From Alectoria sarmentosa (lineage: Eukaryota > Ascomycota > Lecanoromycetes > Lecanorales > Parmeliaceae), in the NCBI GenBank assembly GCA_009733775.1, contig WOGZ01000172.1, positions 1 through 64,000 of the forward strand: 64,000 nucleotides of DNA. The letters are read 5' to 3'. Below the pieces are notes generated by a model. That model made no database searches. It had not been told where the DNA came from and saw nothing but the letters and a program-made list of their open reading frames with translations. Numbering within the stretch: position 1 is the first letter of the stretch; the number at the start of each line of letters is the position of its first letter. Position numbers and translations under genes: made by a program. Below are positions 41,952 through 55,890 of this stretch, piece by piece.

Positions 41952-43905
41952 TCACGCCTTGAGGCTGTCCAAATTTTTACCCTCTCGCCAGGACATATAC
42001 ATGTCCATACCGGACTGTTTGACGATGAACAACTTCCTGAGCTTCCAAGGCTCATTCGGGCGAACAAAGTTCAACTATTCACAAATCAGCAGCCAAAAGT
42101 GCAAGAGAGGAGTTGATGAGAAACCCACGTCGAGAAGACCGAAAAGAGTCGGGATAAACTTGTAGATTTCCATCTCAGCAACGTGTTTGCCTAAGCATGC
42201 CCGAGGACCGTAGCCAAACGCCAGATCGGCACCATTCATCGCTTTCAGGCGTTCGCCATGATCTTTGTCGGTTTCTCCAGGTGCTTGCAACCAACGGACT
42301 GGATTGAACTCGTCTGCGTCAGCTCCATAGATACCCTTGTCACACCCTATCAGGTCCGGCTGCATGCCAATCACAGTGCCGCCAGGAAGCTTCTTGCCAT
42401 CAGGCAGCTCAAGTCCTGATTCTGGGATGAGTCGCTCCATCAGCCCAATGAGTGGGAAGTGGTATCGCAGCGCCTCTTTGACGACAGCCGCGCAGAAAGG
42501 GAGCTCGTAGTAAGCAGTTTTGTAAGGAATTGGGTACGTGATGTTCCTGGAGTCGAGCTCCTCCCTGAGTCTCTTGAGTATCCACGGGGTTTTGAGCGTG
42601 TAATAGATGGCGGTACGCATCGCGATGGCTGTCGTATCACTTCCGGCGACCAGGTTTGCTTGAACATATCCGATCATCTGACCGTCCGTGATGGTAGGGT
42701 CCTTCTTCTGGGCTTCTAGAAACCGGTGCGTGAAATCCAGAGGCCTCGTCCTGCCAACTTCATCCGCACCATCTTTCTCGGATAAGCGATCCTCCAAAAT
42801 ACGCCTGGAGCGCTGTGCAAAGTGTGCGGTCTGATTGGGGCGCAGGAAAGCACTGATTGGATTAAGTCGAAAAATGTCGTCCAAGCCCGGCATCGCCAAT
42901 GTCTGTGGTATAGTCAGCTCTGCGTGAGACCTTCACCAGCCGGATGATAGCACGTTTGGGTCCAAAATATGATACTGACTTACAATGCCCCTATAGTCCA
43001 ATTCCTTCTGCAGCGTCTTTAAAACCCCGTCAACATCTCCTCCCGCCTTCATGAAGCCAATTGAGCGACTCATTGTCATCTCTGTTATCACATCAAATGC
43101 GACTTTCACCGCCAGTCAGCCACCTTTCCCGAGAGATATGTGCACTAATGCAACCAGGAAACCTCACAGTACTGCGCCCAGTTGTGAATATCACACGGCT
43201 CCTTTGGCTCAATGAACAACTCCTGAATTCTACTCAAAAACAACTTCATATTCTTGTCGACGAACGGCTCAAATTGAATCACACTCGTCATCGCAAACGC
43301 GCCAGCAACCGGCCTCCTCAACCGTCCATGCGTCTTGTTGTCCCCCGCAGCGAACATTGTTGGCTGCTTCTTGCCTCTGAAGATTGGCAGCATGGGCTTC
43401 ACCATATCAGACTGTCATACCGCTCATTATCAGTGTATATAGATTCATGATGCTCGTTCACGACGACGACGACGACAACAATCACAAACACCCTGCACCA
43501 TCAAGATCATAGAACTCAAATATATCTCACCTTTTGCATCTCATTATGAAACCCATATATCGAATCAATCGCCCTTGGATCCGAACAGCTTACCAGATTC
43601 GGACCAATGCGCACAAGCGAGGAACCGTATTTCTTGTGTAGAACCGGAATGTCATCTTTGAACGTGCGCTGCCAGGTGGTGTACAGACGCCAAAGGTTGG
43701 AAAACTTTGCAAGAAAGGGACCAGGAACGTCTCTGAGGCCGGGTCGCAATGCATTGCGCAAGAGGGAGACGGTGGTGACAGCGAGGATCCCATAGAGCAG
43801 GGTAAGCCAAGCCATGATGAGCGCGTGTGGATGAGCCAAGGAGAATAGGGCAAGTGAGAGTGAGAATGGAGGAATCAGGAGGGACGATTGTGAACAGGAA
43901 GGCAA
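41952..43905 (-). CDS. Cytochrome P450, microsomal, pisatin-demethylase-like
   Basis: Exons 43905-43531, 43411-43168, 43102-42984, 42902-42129 and 42074-41952 give 544 residues; starting at the in-frame ATG of MAWLTLLYG (residue 32) would give about 513, nearer the family norm. An N-terminal membrane helix is followed by DVPGPFLAKFS. Motifs: I-helix NLVAGSDTTAIA, K-helix KEALRYH (ExxR), FNPVRWL (PERF-type) and heme loop FGYGPRACLGKHVA with Cys482 as iron ligand. QYFAFDVITEMTMS across intron 2 and the FGLLD|LNFVRP junction of the last intron support the splicing. It inserts oxygen into a small molecule using a reductase; substrate unknown. No polyketide or peptide synthase gene is in view, so a biosynthetic cluster cannot be claimed. 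A TATATA-like element lies about 35 bases upstream of the first ATG. It is the last gene before the AT block. Confidence 0.92.
43412..43530 (-). other. P450 intron 1 with GTC/GAC triplet run
   Basis: A 119-nt intron containing about five to six consecutive CGA/GAC triplets at about 43,460-43,476. It is longer than the other P450 introns and is placed by the conserved protein junction EMQK|SDMVKP. Confidence 0.6.
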
Positions 43906-44207
43906 GGCAATGTTTGGAGTCGTGCAGTGTTGTTGTCTATATACCAGACCTGTAGATAAGAAGCGAACTCTATGTAGCCAAAATGTCGTACTTGCAAGAC
44001 ACCTCGTTCACTGATTGCAGTCCCAACCGCGGCTCATTCCACCGACTTTGCACGTCGTGCTTCACCATTGGCCAAGATCCACGACCGTTACCTGGGGGCC
44101 GAGCACACGGCGTTCATATTGGATTCGCGATTGACAGCGACGGTGCGACCTCGTGCGCTGCGACACGCAATTCGAATCCAGGTTCCGGTATTGCAGATAC
44201 GAGGTCA

Positions 44208-44210
<3 letters not shown>

Positions 44211-44252
<42 letters not shown>
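44211..44252 (+). repeat. (TG)21 dinucleotide microsatellite
   Basis: An uninterrupted 42-base TG run about 120 bp before the composition change to AT-rich DNA. Long alternating TG can adopt Z-form and is likely length-variable between strains. Confidence 0.95.
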
Positions 44253-44253
<1 letters not shown>

Positions 44254-44276
44254 TTCCTACGTCGGAGGGGCGCCCC

Positions 44277-44295
44277 CATAGCCTTATAGGCTATG
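44277..44295. other. Short perfect hairpin
   Basis: CATAGCC and GGCTATG pair perfectly around TTATA (7-bp stem, 5-base loop), between the TG run and the start of the AT-rich block. It lacks a following T run, so a role is not evident. Confidence 0.5.
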
Positions 44296-46974
44296 ATGGG
44301 ACCATTTTTCCCCACTCGACCTCTGCGGCCATGTCCGGTTAAGTACATATGTGTTATTAAAGCGCCCCAAAACATGACATAAATAAATAAACAAAATATG
44401 ATCGAATGATCGAATAAATAAATAAAGTCGTTTTTGTTTTTATAATTTCGTTGAATTATTTTCACAACTTTTTTATTAATTATTATTTAATAAATTCGTT
44501 TTTTTTGATATAATCGCTCAAAAAAAATACTATCTTATATTTAACTTTTTAAAATAATTATCAATTCGATTTTACTTTTAAGTCGAAATTCGTTTTAAAT
44601 AATTAATTAATTCGATAACGATTCGTGAAATTATATAAATGTTAATTCATTAAATAATCGTTTTATTATATTATTTTTTCGATGTTGATAATTATTATAA
44701 TAATTTTTATTATATTTTTAATTCTCATATTCGATAATTTTAATAATTTATTATCGAAATTAATATCTTTTATAATTTAATTTAATCTTTTTAAAAGATT
44801 TATTTTTTTATAAACTTTCGTTTTCGTTTTATTTTATATATTAATTCGAATTGAAATTAATATATCGTGTCGTTATATTCATATTTAATAATTAAAATCA
44901 ATTATTTTATTCGTCGCTCTTTGATCGTAATCATTTACGCGATTAATTTAAATAAAAAACTTATATAATTATATAAAATTCAATCGACGAAATTTTCGAA
45001 TTAATTTTTATCGTGAAATATTCGATTTCGAAAAAAATCGTCGTGTATAAAAACGTGTTAATCGTTATAATTTTAATTTTATACGAATGTGATAATCGTG
45101 AATTTCATTTAATTTAATCTTTTAATGTTGAATTTTCTTAAGCGTTTCGCTAATAAAGCGAAATAATTATAATTTTATATCGATAATAACGCGTTTTAAA
45201 GATTCTTTATCGTATCGTTATATTCATTTTCGAAATATTTATTAAAATAATTAATTATTTTCGAATATATTTTTGTTTTCATTTTTATTTAAATGTTTTT
45301 AAAATAACGAATCGCTATTTTTAATATAATTGTGATAATAAGTTTCTTAAAATTAAGTAATTTATACGATTTTAATAATTTTAATTTTAATGTTAATGTT
45401 AATAATCGCGGCATAATAACTCGCGATAAAGTTTATAATTTTATTATAATAACTTTATATTAATGTGTAAATTCGATAAAATGCTTCGACTTCGCGCTTT
45501 ATTTATATAATAATCTTCGACTTTTTCGTTAATTGAATATTTTATTAATCTAATAATTATTTAAATTAAAAAATTAAAATCGTATAAAATTGCAAACGAA
45601 ACAATTTATAAATAAGTTAATTAAATGTTTTTTATTCGAGGATTTCGAAAAAACAAAAATTTAATATTTGATTTTTTTTTTTTTAATTAATGTTATAATT
45701 TTGAGAGCGTTTTAAATTTATTCAAATTAAAGACATTTTCATTCGTTAAATAATTGTTTAATTATTAACTAATATTAATTTAAATTATTATTAAATTAAT
45801 TATTTAAAAGTCGTGAATCTTATTGTTTAAAAATTTTAAAAATGCGTTTTTGAATTTGATTATTTTGTATATTCATTTTAATGTCGATATAAAATTAACT
45901 ATTTTCAAAAAATGTTTCTTATTTAATTTTAATATAAGATTTTTTTCGTTAATATCGTCATATCGTATTATAAAAAATGAATGTTTTATTTAACGTTTTA
46001 TGATAATTATTATTTAAACGATTATTTCGAAACAAAAAGTCATATATTTATTCGAAACTTAATTAATAATATTTGAAAACATTTATACGTTTTTAATAAA
46101 AATCCCGTTATCGAATATTAAAACGTATTAATTTATGATATTCTCGCCTCGTACGAATGTAATAATATGAAATAATAATTATTTATTTTTTATTATATCT
46201 TCTTCGTTAAAATTTATTAAAAAAACGAAATAATTAATTTTGTGTATTTTTAATAATTTATTTTATATGTTTTTTATTATATTAAAATTTATCGATTGCT
46301 TAATACGTTGATATTTCGAATTATATACGATTATTTTAAAATATATTATAATTTGCGTCTTTTCTTTTAGCGACTTTAATAAATCTTTTACGATTTTTTC
46401 GAATAAAAAAAATTAATCGATTATTATATTTAAAATATTATATAATGTTAATTAAAGCGAAAATCTCGTTTAAATATTAAAAACTTAAGCGCTTTATTAA
46501 CGAAGCAATTTTATTTTTTTAATTATCGAATTATTTATAAATAAATTAATTTTAAATCTTTTATTCGAAAGTGTTGAAATTGTATATATGATTTATGATA
46601 ATTAACTTTTTTTGATAAGTTTGAGATTTTCTTAATTTATAATGTTAATTTTAATTTAAACTTTTTTTCTCGAGATTCTTTCGCGAATTTTATTTTTCGT
46701 TAATTTTTTTGAAGATGAAACACTTTCAAAATCGCGATTATTAAATTAAAATCAATCGAAAATTTTAATTCGTCGATAACAATGCGATGTGAAACGTATT
46801 TTTAATAATATTTATTTAAAACCTTCGAGAATTAAAATGTTATTGAAAAATGTAACAAACGATTAATTATTATCGTATATTAATATTCGTTAAAACTTTA
46901 ATTAAATAAATTAATAAAATCGAAATATAACGAATTTATAAAAAAGACGCGAAATAATAATAAAATTTATCAAT

Positions 46975-47205
46975 TATTATAATTTCTTTTTTATATGTTT
47001 ATGTTACATTTACAATAATATTTGATATGCTCGATATATTTAATATATCTTTTATATTTACGCTAGTCTCGATTTAGTCTAGCGTTTTAACGAGTGCGCA
47101 TCTTTTTTATAATATGTTTTTTGTAATTACTTTTCATAAATAGTATTTTTTATATATTATTAATATAAGTTATTATATATTTATTAAATTTTTAATATTA
47201 ATAAT
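46975..47205 (+). repeat. Dispersed repeat, copy B
   Basis: Matches copy A at 1,530-1,768 in the same orientation. Anchors: AACGAGTGCGCATCTT near 47,088 and ATTACTTTTCATAAATA near 47,126. It carries more T and A at the differing sites, so it is the more strongly mutated copy. Confidence 0.7.
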
Positions 47206-50200
47206 GTTAATAACAATTCACGAACAAATAAATTATAAATTCTCTATTCGAAGATTTTAAAAAAACATAAATTAAATAACGTTGAAAGATTAAATTTTAA
47301 TTTATAATCTTATAAATATATATTATTATTTATTATATTTTTTAATATATAAATTATAAATTATTTTTAATATAAAATTATTTTATATAATGTTTTATAA
47401 AAAGAATTAAATTTTGATTTTATCGAAAACTTTTAATTTTTATATTTTTATTATAAATTTTATTATCTTTATTATTATTTTCGATGTAAAAAAAATCTTT
47501 TTAATATCGATAAATTAATTATCTCAAATAATTTATCTATTTTTTATGAATTAAAAACACGTTTTAAAAATGTGATTTCGAATTTAATCGCTTTTTTTAT
47601 AAAAACATTTAAACGTATTCATCGTTTGATATATGTAAAAAAGATTTTTAAAAGCAATCTTTATTCGTAATTATTTTATTATAAAACTTACGATCTTTTT
47701 TATTTTCGTATAAAAAATCATCATTATATAATGTGATTTAAAAATATATTTTTTATATTCGACGATTTATATATATGTTTTTCAAAATATCCTTTAATTT
47801 GCGTCGATTAATTTCTTAATTCGTTATTTAATAATCGAAAATAAATAATATTAATTATTATTATTATTATTATTTAATTGTGAAATTTATTTTGCAAATC
47901 GATTTATCTTTTCGTTATTTAAAACGTTTTCGTGAATTACGATTTAACGTAAAATAATTAATATGTTCATTTTTTTGAATTTAATTAATCGTCTCATTAA
48001 TTTATTAAAAATATCTTATTTTAATTGTTTTTAAAAATTCTTCGTCGATTATATCACGATTTAATTATTCGTTTAAATAATAAATGTTGAAAATGTCGTA
48101 TTAATTATTATCTCGTATATTATATTAATGTTTTCGAATTTTTCAAAATAAATGATATAATACTCGTTATTTTTTAAATATCGTATTTAAGTTACTTTAA
48201 TTTAAAAAACATAAATGAAAATCTTAATTTAATTTTTTATATCGTTATCATCGATGTATATATATAAAAATATATAATTTATATCGATAATTTTATTTTA
48301 TTTTTTGATAAACTATTTTTCTTTTTATATATATTTATTATTAATAATTTTTATTATAAAAATATAATATATAAAATGCGTTTCTTTATTTGATTTTATG
48401 CTTATTATATATTGATTATCTTTTCGAATTATTTTAATAAATTCTTGAATTTTTTGCGTTTCGTGATTGATTTTTGTGTTTTATTTATAATTTTTATACA
48501 TTTAATTATATTATAATAAATATTATAATTAAAATAAATTTGAAATCGAAAAACGATTTTTACGATAATTCTTTTAAAATTAATTGCATTAAAAATTGAT
48601 AATATTTAATATTCAAAATTATTTTTACGATGTTTTTAAATTTATTTAAAATAATGCATATCGCTTTTTTTTATATAATTTTGAAAATTTTGAAAATTTT
48701 GTTTTTTCGAAGCTTATATTTTATAGTTAATAAAATATATTATATTACGCATTTAAATAATAATGTAAATAAAATTACTTTTTAATATAATGTTTTTAAA
48801 TTTTATAATAATTTTAATATTTAATAATTAAATGTGATTTTTTTATTTTAAATCGAAATCGAATATAAAATTCAAAAATTTCGTTATTTTATTCGATTCG
48901 ACGATGTGAGAGTTTAAATTCAACTTTATATTAAATTTATTATTCGTTTTCTTTTTTATTATTCTTTTCGTTTTCAATCAAAAATGCATTAATTAATATT
49001 TATTTAATTCGAATTTCGATGCGTATATTATTGTTTATTATTTAATTTCGATATAATTTTTTTTTATGTTTCGCAATTCGTTTAAATTATAAAATCTTTT
49101 ATAAACACATTAATATCGTTAATATAAATCGATATTAAATAACTTTTTTTTTGCATAAATCGACGATGTTCACATTATTAAAAAAATAAAAATTTTTTTT
49201 TTTTTTTTTTTAAGAGATTTTTATTTCGATATCGTATCGAGATAACTCGTTTTCGAGCATAACGATAATTATAAATTTATTATTTAAAAATTCTTGATTT
49301 AATTAATAACTTTTTCGTTAATATTTCGTTTGCGAAAATTATATATTAATCGAAAATATAAAACGTTATCGAACTCGTTTTTTACGTTTAATATTAATAG
49401 TTATTATAAACGAGAATTTAAATAATATTATGCTTAAAATGATATTTAATAATTATAAATTCAATATATTATATAAGACGAACGCAAAGAGAAAAAAGAA
49501 AAAAAAGTATTTTGTGCGTTTAAATACTCTTTATAATTCGAACGTTAAATCGAATATAATTAACGCGATATTTAATTAATTAAAATGAAACGTATTTAAT
49601 CATTTTAAATTGAATTTTGATTAATTCGAATGAAAATGACATTTGAATAATTGAAAGAAACATAATTTAGAATTTTTTATAAAAACGTGTTTTCGAATCG
49701 TAATAATATCTTTTTTTTAAGATTCGAATTTTTATAAAAATTAAATCTAAATAAGAAAAATGCAAATTTCAATTTATTATCGAAATAAACGAAAAATTCG
49801 AAAAATTAATTGAAAATTATTTTTTATATTTATTAAATGCATATCAAATTATTATTAAAATATAATCGATAAATATATATAAAAGTTTATATAATTAATA
49901 AAAAAAATTCGAAATGTATACGATCGACTGCAAGGCTTATAAAAGTCGTTTTATAATAAATTTTTTAATAATAATATTTAAAACATGTTTTAAAATCGAC
50001 TTATAAAATCTTCGAATTTTTTTAAAATATAAACAAAATGTTTTTCGAATTATTATTAAAATCTTTATCGATATCGAATTGAGAATCGTTAAAATCTTTT
50101 TTAAATTATTTTTATATTGCAAGTTTTTTAATTATGAGATTTTTAACGTAAAATGCGTTATAATATTAATAATAATGCGTATATATTTAAAAGATTTAAA

Positions 50201-50325
50201 TTTAATTAATTCATTATAATTGATTTATTTAATTTTATAATAAAATTATTCGCGAACGATTTTAAAATAAAAAATTGCATTTATTTCATAATTTTCGTAT
50301 AAATTAATATTTATAATAAAAAAAG

Positions 50326-50513
50326 TGTTATGGTTGCTTGCTAGATAACTTAATATTTAATATAACGTAATTTTCTTAATATAAAGAATATAAAAATTAT
50401 CACACACTTAATGATATGATTTATTTTTTTATTTTCTTTTATTCTTTTATTTTCGCATATAAAAAAAATCGTTTTGTAATATAAAAATCTTATTTTTATC
50501 GAAAATCTTATCA
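50326..50513 (+). repeat. 5' LTR of the Gypsy element
   Basis: 188 bp, TG...CA bounded. The last 130 bases align closely with the 3' LTR; the differences there are essentially all transitions, and this copy holds the T or A at nearly every one, so it is more heavily mutated. Confidence 0.75.
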
Positions 50514-50720
50514 ATTAATAATAACATTAAATGTTCGTTTTAATGTTATTAATTTCAAACATTAATTCTTCAACATAATCATTAATTTTTAAATATTAAA
50601 ATTCTCTTTTATTAACATCGAATTTTAAAATAAACGTTTCTCGTTTCAATTTTTACTTTATTTTATATTGAATTTTCTTTTATATTGAATTCTCTTTTGT
50701 ATTAAATTTTATATTTTGAA

Positions 50721-50748
50721 TTTCGAATTTCGAATCTCGAATCTCGAA
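50721..50748 (+). repeat. Heptamer repeat TTTCGAA/TCTCGAA, four copies
   Basis: Two TTTCGAA units followed by two TCTCGAA units, shortly inside the 5' LTR. The C/T differences between units are RIP-type transitions. Confidence 0.7.
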
Positions 50749-53499
50749 TCGAGATTGAATTATCGATTTTCATAATTCGAGGCGATTATGTGAAGCAAAT
50801 ACTTTTCATTTTCTTCGTCAAAGAAAATTTCTTTTATAATTCTTTTTTTCAATTCGTTATATTTTTATATTTAAAATATCGAATTTCATCTCTGTCTTGA
50901 ATTTTATATTTTAAAAAAAATTTATTTTTAATTTTTAATTTAAGGACTTCTTTTAAAATGAATACGTTTTCATAAATCGTTTCAATTAAGACGTTTATTA
51001 ATTTATATCTCAAATCGTGAAAAACAATTTCAAATCTTCAAAAATTAATAAAGACGTTTCAAATTTTTTTATTGACGAACGTATTAAGATTCGATTAACG
51101 ATTTTAAAATTTCATTTTTGATCGTCGAATTGAGTAATTAATCGATCTTTTTTATGAATTGCTTTTTGAACATTTAATTAAGAAATTCGAATCTTTTAAA
51201 GATTTTAAGATTTATTTTCGATAAAAATAACATCTCACACTTCTCTCTTTTGATTATTAATTTCATTTTTAAATGATATTTGAAATAGTAAAATTATTTC
51301 GCGATCTTTTAAAACATTTTATTTCGAAATCGAAAAAGTTTTTTCTTTGCTCAATAAAGATAAGGGATTTTTTTTTTTATTTCGTTAATTTTTTCAATTT
51401 TCGAATTTAAGATATCGAAATCAAGTGAAAAGAATAAAGATAAAGAAATATTATCTTTTTTTTTCTCGTCGATTTCTTTAATCTTCGAATTTGAAGTTTT
51501 AAAGTTATTAAAAAAGTTTTTTTCATTTGATCGAGTTATTTTCAATATTATGATAAAAAACGAAGAATAATTTTTACGTTTTTTTTTTTCAAAATTCGAT
51601 TTTGAAGATAATTTAAATAATCGAAACGTTTTTTATTAATTTAAAACGTTTAATCAAGACGAATACATTAATTTAACGAAATTTTAATAATTATTATCTT
51701 TAACATTAATAAACGTGAATTAAAATATATGAAATGTTATGTTATAAGCAATGCAGATAACATTTTCGAATTTATAACTTTTTACGAAATTCGCAAGTTC
51801 GTTTAAGTCGCAAAAAATGTCGAAAAAATTAAATTTCTTAAAACAAACGCAAGAAAACGTTAAAAACGAATTTCATATTTTAAATTTAAATTTCTTTTAT
51901 TCGAATTTCGAAATTTTTTATAATATTAAAAATATCGTTTTTAATAATAAAGAAACGATTTATTGCGAAATATATTCTTTTTATTATCGAATAAAAGATT
52001 ACGTTATGATCAAAAAAAAAGATATTATACGAATAAATTTTTCGATTTATTTTCGAGGATTCGCTTTATTTTAATAATTAAATATATTTTTTTAAAATGA
52101 AAAGAATATTATAATGCAATTACAAAACGATTTTAAAAGAATTTTTATTTGATTTCAAAATTAATTTAAAATATCGATATTTTCGGCATTAAATTAATTT
52201 ATTAAACAAATATTTATTTTCATTAACGTCGAAAATAAAAGAGATTTCGCAAATTATATATAAAGCGTTTTTAAATATATAATATAAATAAGGATTTTCG
52301 ATGAGCATATACAAATTATTTAAATATAAAATTATTTAAACGTGAATTTATAAGCTTCGATTTCTCTCTCAACTTTCTTAATCACGTTTCGATAATTCAC
52401 GAAAAAACTTAATAATAAATTTTTTTTTTGATATCGCATTTATTAATAAAAGAAAATATAACATAAAGATGCGCGAAATAAAATTCGAAAATGAGATAAA
52501 AAAAGAAATCGAAAACGAAATCGAGAATAATGATTTAATAAAAATAAATCTTTATTTAAAAAAAGACAAAATGAATATCAAAAAGCGTTATAATAATTTT
52601 ATTTTTCTTTACGTTTTTTTATGATGTTAGATTTTCGCGAATTTAATACTTATATTTATTAATTAATATCATTATATTTAATTTATGAAAATTAATAATA
52701 ATCGAATATTTTTTTATATATTTTCAATACGCTTAGCAAGTTTATAATTTTCAATAATAAATATTAAATAAATAAATAAAAACTTATTTATAATCGAATT
52801 AAATTTCTCTTTTTTAGATTATATAAACGTAAATATTAAAGTTTATGTTATTATTTATATAATCAAAAAACGTCTTACTCGTTTTAAAACAATCATTAAT
52901 AATTATAATAAAAAATGCTCAATCGAACAATTATCGTTAAAATTATAAAAACAATTATGCGAATCGAGATAATCGATCTTTTTATTAATAGAAATTGTAT
53001 AAAAGAAATCAAAAATCATATGAAAATTAAAAATTATATAAAAATCAAAAATTTATAAAAATGCCGCCTCTTAAAGTTTCTTAAAAAACGTATTTTAATA
53101 ATTTTCTTAACGAAAATTATAATCTCGAGAGTTATTATAAAGATATTAATTATTAAAATTTTTATATATATTATAAAAATGAGAAATAATTTCACGATGC
53201 GAATAAAAAGACTTTTATTAAAAAAAAAGAAAATTTTAAAAATAATGAAATTAATGTTGAATTCGTATTTATAACGTATTATGTCATTATTAAAAAAAAA
53301 AGAAAATAGTTTCAATGTCGTATTTGCAAAAAGAACTTTTTTTTAAACAATTTATTACACGCTTATATCAAGACTAAATCTTATTTTCAAAAGTATTTTT
53401 AAAAGAATTTTGATTTTTCGAAGAAATTTGAAATCGTTTTTATAATTATAAATTCAAATTTATTATGTATAATCGAATTTTCGACATTATTTTCTTTTA

Positions 53500-54000
53500 T
53501 TTTTAATATAATATTTCGATTATAATATTATTTTATGAAATTAATAAATTTTATAATGAAAACGTCGTTAAAACTTAAATATTTAAATACGAAATATCTT
53601 ATAAACATAATTAATAAACTTTTTTTAAAAAAATTATTTCTCGAATTTAAATTGAATAAATATGAAATTTTAATAACTTTGCGAAGAATTAATTTTAATA
53701 AACATTTTATTAATGAATAACTTAATCTCTTATTTTTTATAGAAAGAAAAAACGATAAAATTTCAATTTTTATAAAATTTATCAAAAATATTCACGTAAT
53801 TAATAATTTAACGGCGAATTTTTTAATTAATATAAATATTCTCAATTTTGAAAGCGTAATTATTAACATTTCGAAAAAAAAGATAATTTTATAAAATATA
53901 AAAATGTCATCATTTTTATTTAAATTATCGTTTAAGACAATGTGTGAATTTAAAAAATCGTATATTCGAAACGCAAATAAATGATTTCATTTAAAATAAT
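53500..54000 (+). pseudogene. Gypsy aspartic-protease region relic
   Basis: The plus-strand reading contains IHVINNLTANFLININILNF followed by SVIINISKKKI at about 53,790-53,885, matching the 'hydrophobic-nested ... ILG' end of retroviral-type proteases in fungal Gypsy elements. The upstream frame at 53,535-53,720 is part of the same region. Active-site residues could not be placed with confidence. Confidence 0.6.
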
Positions 54001-54449
54001 GAAAATTATAAACATTTCTTTGCGTGATAAAGATTCTCTTCTCGATCGAGATTTTATTTTTGAATTAAAAATAAAAGAAGTGTATTTTCATTTCGTGAAC
54101 GCAAATTTTAATTTCATAAATGTTTGAAATAATTTTGCATATTCGTTTTTAATTTCTCATCGTTAAAAAATGAGCATTATTATAGAATACAAAATTTAAA
54201 AAAATTATCAAATTGATTTAAAAAATCATTCTTTGATAATAAAGGTTTTTAAAAACAAAAAATTTATGATTATAAAATTTATAAATTTATTGAGTTCGAA
54301 ATTAACATTTGAAAAAGTTTTAATTAATCTCTTTTTAAAGACTCAGCTCTCAAATGAAATAACGATTTATAATAAATAAAAATATGTGAATGTCATGCGT
54401 CGAATCGTGAAGGAAAATTTTAAAATTTAAAAAAATATCGAAAATATAA

Positions 54450-55460
54450 TCGATTTATTCGAATTCGAATAAATGTAAATGCTTATTATTACAAATTAAC
54501 AATTCTCGATAGCGAAGTTGAAAAATAAAATATATTTATTTATTTCGAAAATTAAGAGATTAATCGATAAAAAATTCGATAAAATGTATATTTAAAGGAA
54601 AATAAATTAATTTTCGAAATTAACGTTTTTTGCTTTTTTAATCTTTATTATATATAAGATTATATATGTGAATTCGAAAAAGATTTTCGAATGAAAAGAA
54701 AAAATCGTTATTAACATTCGAGATCTCAATAAAATCACGATATTTAACAATTATCTTTTGTTATTATAAGACGATATTATTACAATAATTCAAAAATGCA
54801 TTTTCATTTCCGTCGTTAATTATAATGATTAATTTCATTTTTTTTTTATATGAAAAGATTATTGATAAAGGTTTATTATTATATCGCATCGCGAATTCGA
54901 ACACTTTAATATAACAATTATGAGATTTAAAAATTCGATACTTTATATTTAAAGAAAAATGAATAAATTTTTACGTTAATATCGTTATTTCGTAAAATGT
55001 TATATTAACGATATAATTATCTTTTCGCGAATAATAAAAAAACATTTCGAGCATTTAAGAACGATTTTTCGATCTTTTATAAAATTAAAAATTACTCTTA
55101 AATTCAAAAAATCTTATTTAAATTATTTATTCGTTATTTTATTAAATTAAAAGATAAATGATTTTAAATTTATAATTATTAAAAAAAGAGTCGCCGCGAT
55201 CAAAGAAATGTGCTTTTCAAAAACATTAAAAGATTTAAAGATTTATATGAAAATAACGAATTGATTATGAAGAAATGTGTGATATTTTATTTAAATTTTC
55301 GAATTATTATAATGCTTGAAAATTAAATTTCTCAAACGTTCATTTATATAAAAAAATCGAATTCGAAAAAAATATATTAAAAGCATTAAAATAATTTCTA
55401 TTAAAAAAGAAAAAGAGGTTTTTAAAAATTTTCAAAAGATTTTAATTACGAAAATTTATC
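54450..55460 (+). pseudogene. Gypsy reverse transcriptase relic, active site YIND
   Basis: The strongest part runs from about 54,959 (MNKFL) through CYINDIIIFSRIIKKHFEHL to KKSYLNYLFVILL, then after stops KTLKDLKIYMKIT near 55,220. The family catalytic motif Y-x-D-D reads YIND at 55,001-55,012 (AAC for the first Asp). Many in-frame stops are present. The thumb and connection regions run on into RNase H. Confidence 0.8.
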
Positions 55461-55469
55461 TTTATTATT

Positions 55470-55890
55470 ATAATTTGATACGTTAATTTTATATTGATCT
55501 CGACGAATTTAAAAAATATAAATTCGAAATAATTTTATATCACGTTCTCGATGATTTTCAGGGATTTTTTTTTTTAAAAATCGATATTTAACTTATTATG
55601 TTTTTATCGAAATTTTTAAATCTTGCGAAATTGAAATATTGATTTATAAAATTAAAAATCGCAATTTTGATATAAATATTAAAAAAGATTCTTCATATAT
55701 TAAATTAAAGACTTAAAAAAAAGATGATTATTTTTACGAATCATTTTATTATCACAAATATTATATAATAAATTACATTTTCCTTTTCGTTTTCGAATCG
55801 AATAAATTTATGATTTATATTAATTTCTTAATACGCTTCGCAATTCAATTTAAATGTGCGATAAAAGTTTAAAAAATAAAATGTAATTTT
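55470..55890 (+). pseudogene. Gypsy RNase H relic
   Basis: FYIDLDEFKKYKFEIILYHV at about 55,486-55,545 keeps the first acidic residues of the domain. Further on, IIFTNH at 55,727-55,744 stands where the family has T-D-H; the Asp codon is AAT (55,739-55,741). Frame shifts and stops interrupt the domain. Confidence 0.75.

Noticed and set aside
44161..44200. TTCGAATCC resembling a tRNA T-loop
   Set aside because: The bases flanking the loop do not pair and no cloverleaf could be built.
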